From: an uncultured bacterium
GTDB lineage: Bacteria; Actinomycetota; Actinomycetes; S36-B12
Assembly (NCBI GenBank): GCA_903908025.1
Contig: CAIVQM010000208.1
Coordinates: forward strand, 1 to 6,144
DNA: 6,144 nt
Direction of reading: 5' to 3'
Under the pieces are notes generated by a model. It ran no database searches. It saw only the letters and a list, made by a program, of their open reading frames with translations, and was not told the origin of the DNA. A program made the translations under genes and the position numbers. This document shows, in pieces, positions 5,999-6,144 of this stretch; the stretch's first letter is position 1, and every line of letters begins with the position of its first letter.

Positions 5999-6014
5999 CG
6001 TTCGGGCCCGAACG
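5999..6014. promoter_or_regulatory. Candidate operator 2: perfect 16-bp palindrome CGTTCGGGCCCGAACG
   Basis: CGTTCGGGCCCGAACG is perfectly self-complementary over 16 bases. It begins 2 bases after the -10 box at 5991-5996 and should cover the transcription start, the classic place for a steric repressor. It shares CGTTyG-N4-CGAACG with the repeat at 1825-1840 (12 of 16 positions identical). The matching motif in two promoters of one locus argues for a common regulator of the meta-cleavage operon and the P450-like gene. Confidence 0.68.
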
Positions 6015-6055
6015 AATTGCCGGATCCGTTGCCCAACCTTGACAAGGAGCACGCC

Positions 6056-6144
6056 ATGCAGCCCAAGTCCGTTCCCCTGACTGATGTCGACCTGACCAAC
6101 CTCGACACATTCGTCAACGACGAGGCGTGGGGCATGTTCGACAC
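6056..6144 (+). CDS. Probable cytochrome P450, N-terminal fragment cut by window edge
   Basis: Only 29 complete codons are visible. The segment from residue 6, VPLTDVDLTNLDTFVNDEAW, followed by GMFD, resembles the extreme N-terminus of actinobacterial soluble P450s, where 'D(I/V)DL-x-(N/D)-x-D-x-F' is followed by an F-x-x-LR helix. None of the P450 hallmarks (I-helix AGxxT, ExxR, haem Cys) is inside the window, so this rests on N-terminal resemblance alone. ATG at 6056 with AAGGAG (6044-6049) 6 bases upstream. It has its own promoter and the palindrome at 5999-6014, and is separated by 117 bases from the ADC-family gene. If it is a P450, a hydroxylation or O-demethylation that prepares the catechol for ring cleavage would fit the locus (inference). 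Confidence 0.6.
   Translation, partial: MQPKSVPLTDVDLTNLDTFVNDEAWGMFD

Noticed and set aside
6021..6037. CGGATCCG palindrome (6021-6028) and GTTGCCCAAC (6028-6037) in the P450 leader
   Set aside because: The 8-bp palindrome is expected by chance in GC-rich DNA. The second is an imperfect repeat with short 3-4 bp arms and does not match the CGTTyG motif.

Overview
The window reads as a chromosomal catabolic locus of a high-GC Gram-positive actinobacterium (Rhodococcus, Gordonia or Nocardioides type). The grounds are the strong G/C bias at third codon positions, several GTG starts, GTGA/ATGA stop-start overlaps, and proteins of typical actinobacterial composition. No tRNA, rRNA, CRISPR array, transposase or integrase is visible. 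Genus cannot be fixed from the sequence alone.

Layout. (1) The left edge holds the C-terminal two thirds of a class I glutamine amidotransferase-like protein (to 506), followed on the same strand by a MarR-family regulator (558-1061). (2) A second, different class I amidotransferase-fold protein of the PuuD / gamma-glutamyl hydrolase type (1071-1775) lies on the minus strand, convergent with the regulator. (3) A 111-bp divergent promoter region (1776-1886) separates it from a tight four-gene plus-strand operon (1887-5938): HpaE-like aldehyde dehydrogenase, HpaD-like class III (LigB-fold) extradiol dioxygenase, a single-domain FAH-family (HpaG-like) isomerase/decarboxylase, and an acetoacetate-decarboxylase-family protein. 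(4) After a short hairpin and a well-formed promoter, the first 29 codons of what is probably a cytochrome P450 run off the right edge (6056).

How the genes fit. HpaD, HpaE and an FAH-family protein are consecutive steps of the homoprotocatechuate (3,4-dihydroxyphenylacetate) meta-cleavage pathway: ring opening, oxidation of the ring-opened semialdehyde, then decarboxylation/isomerisation. The FAH protein has one domain, whereas the classical HpaG has two. The ADC-family protein coupled to it is therefore a candidate for a displaced decarboxylation step, or for another C-C reaction on the ring-cleaved acid. The two gamma-glutamyl-type amidotransferases suggest that the substrate enters as an aromatic amine handled through a gamma-glutamyl adduct, as in aniline or putrescine catabolism. 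This is inference.

Regulation. The most striking non-coding signal is a pair of matching 16-bp inverted repeats of the form CGTTyG-N4-CGAACG. One (1825-1840) sits in the divergent promoter ahead of the aldehyde dehydrogenase. The other (5999-6014, a perfect palindrome) sits directly after the -10 box of the P450 promoter. They look like two operators of one regulator that tie the P450 to the meta-cleavage operon. The MarR protein in the window is the obvious candidate, but the link is untested.
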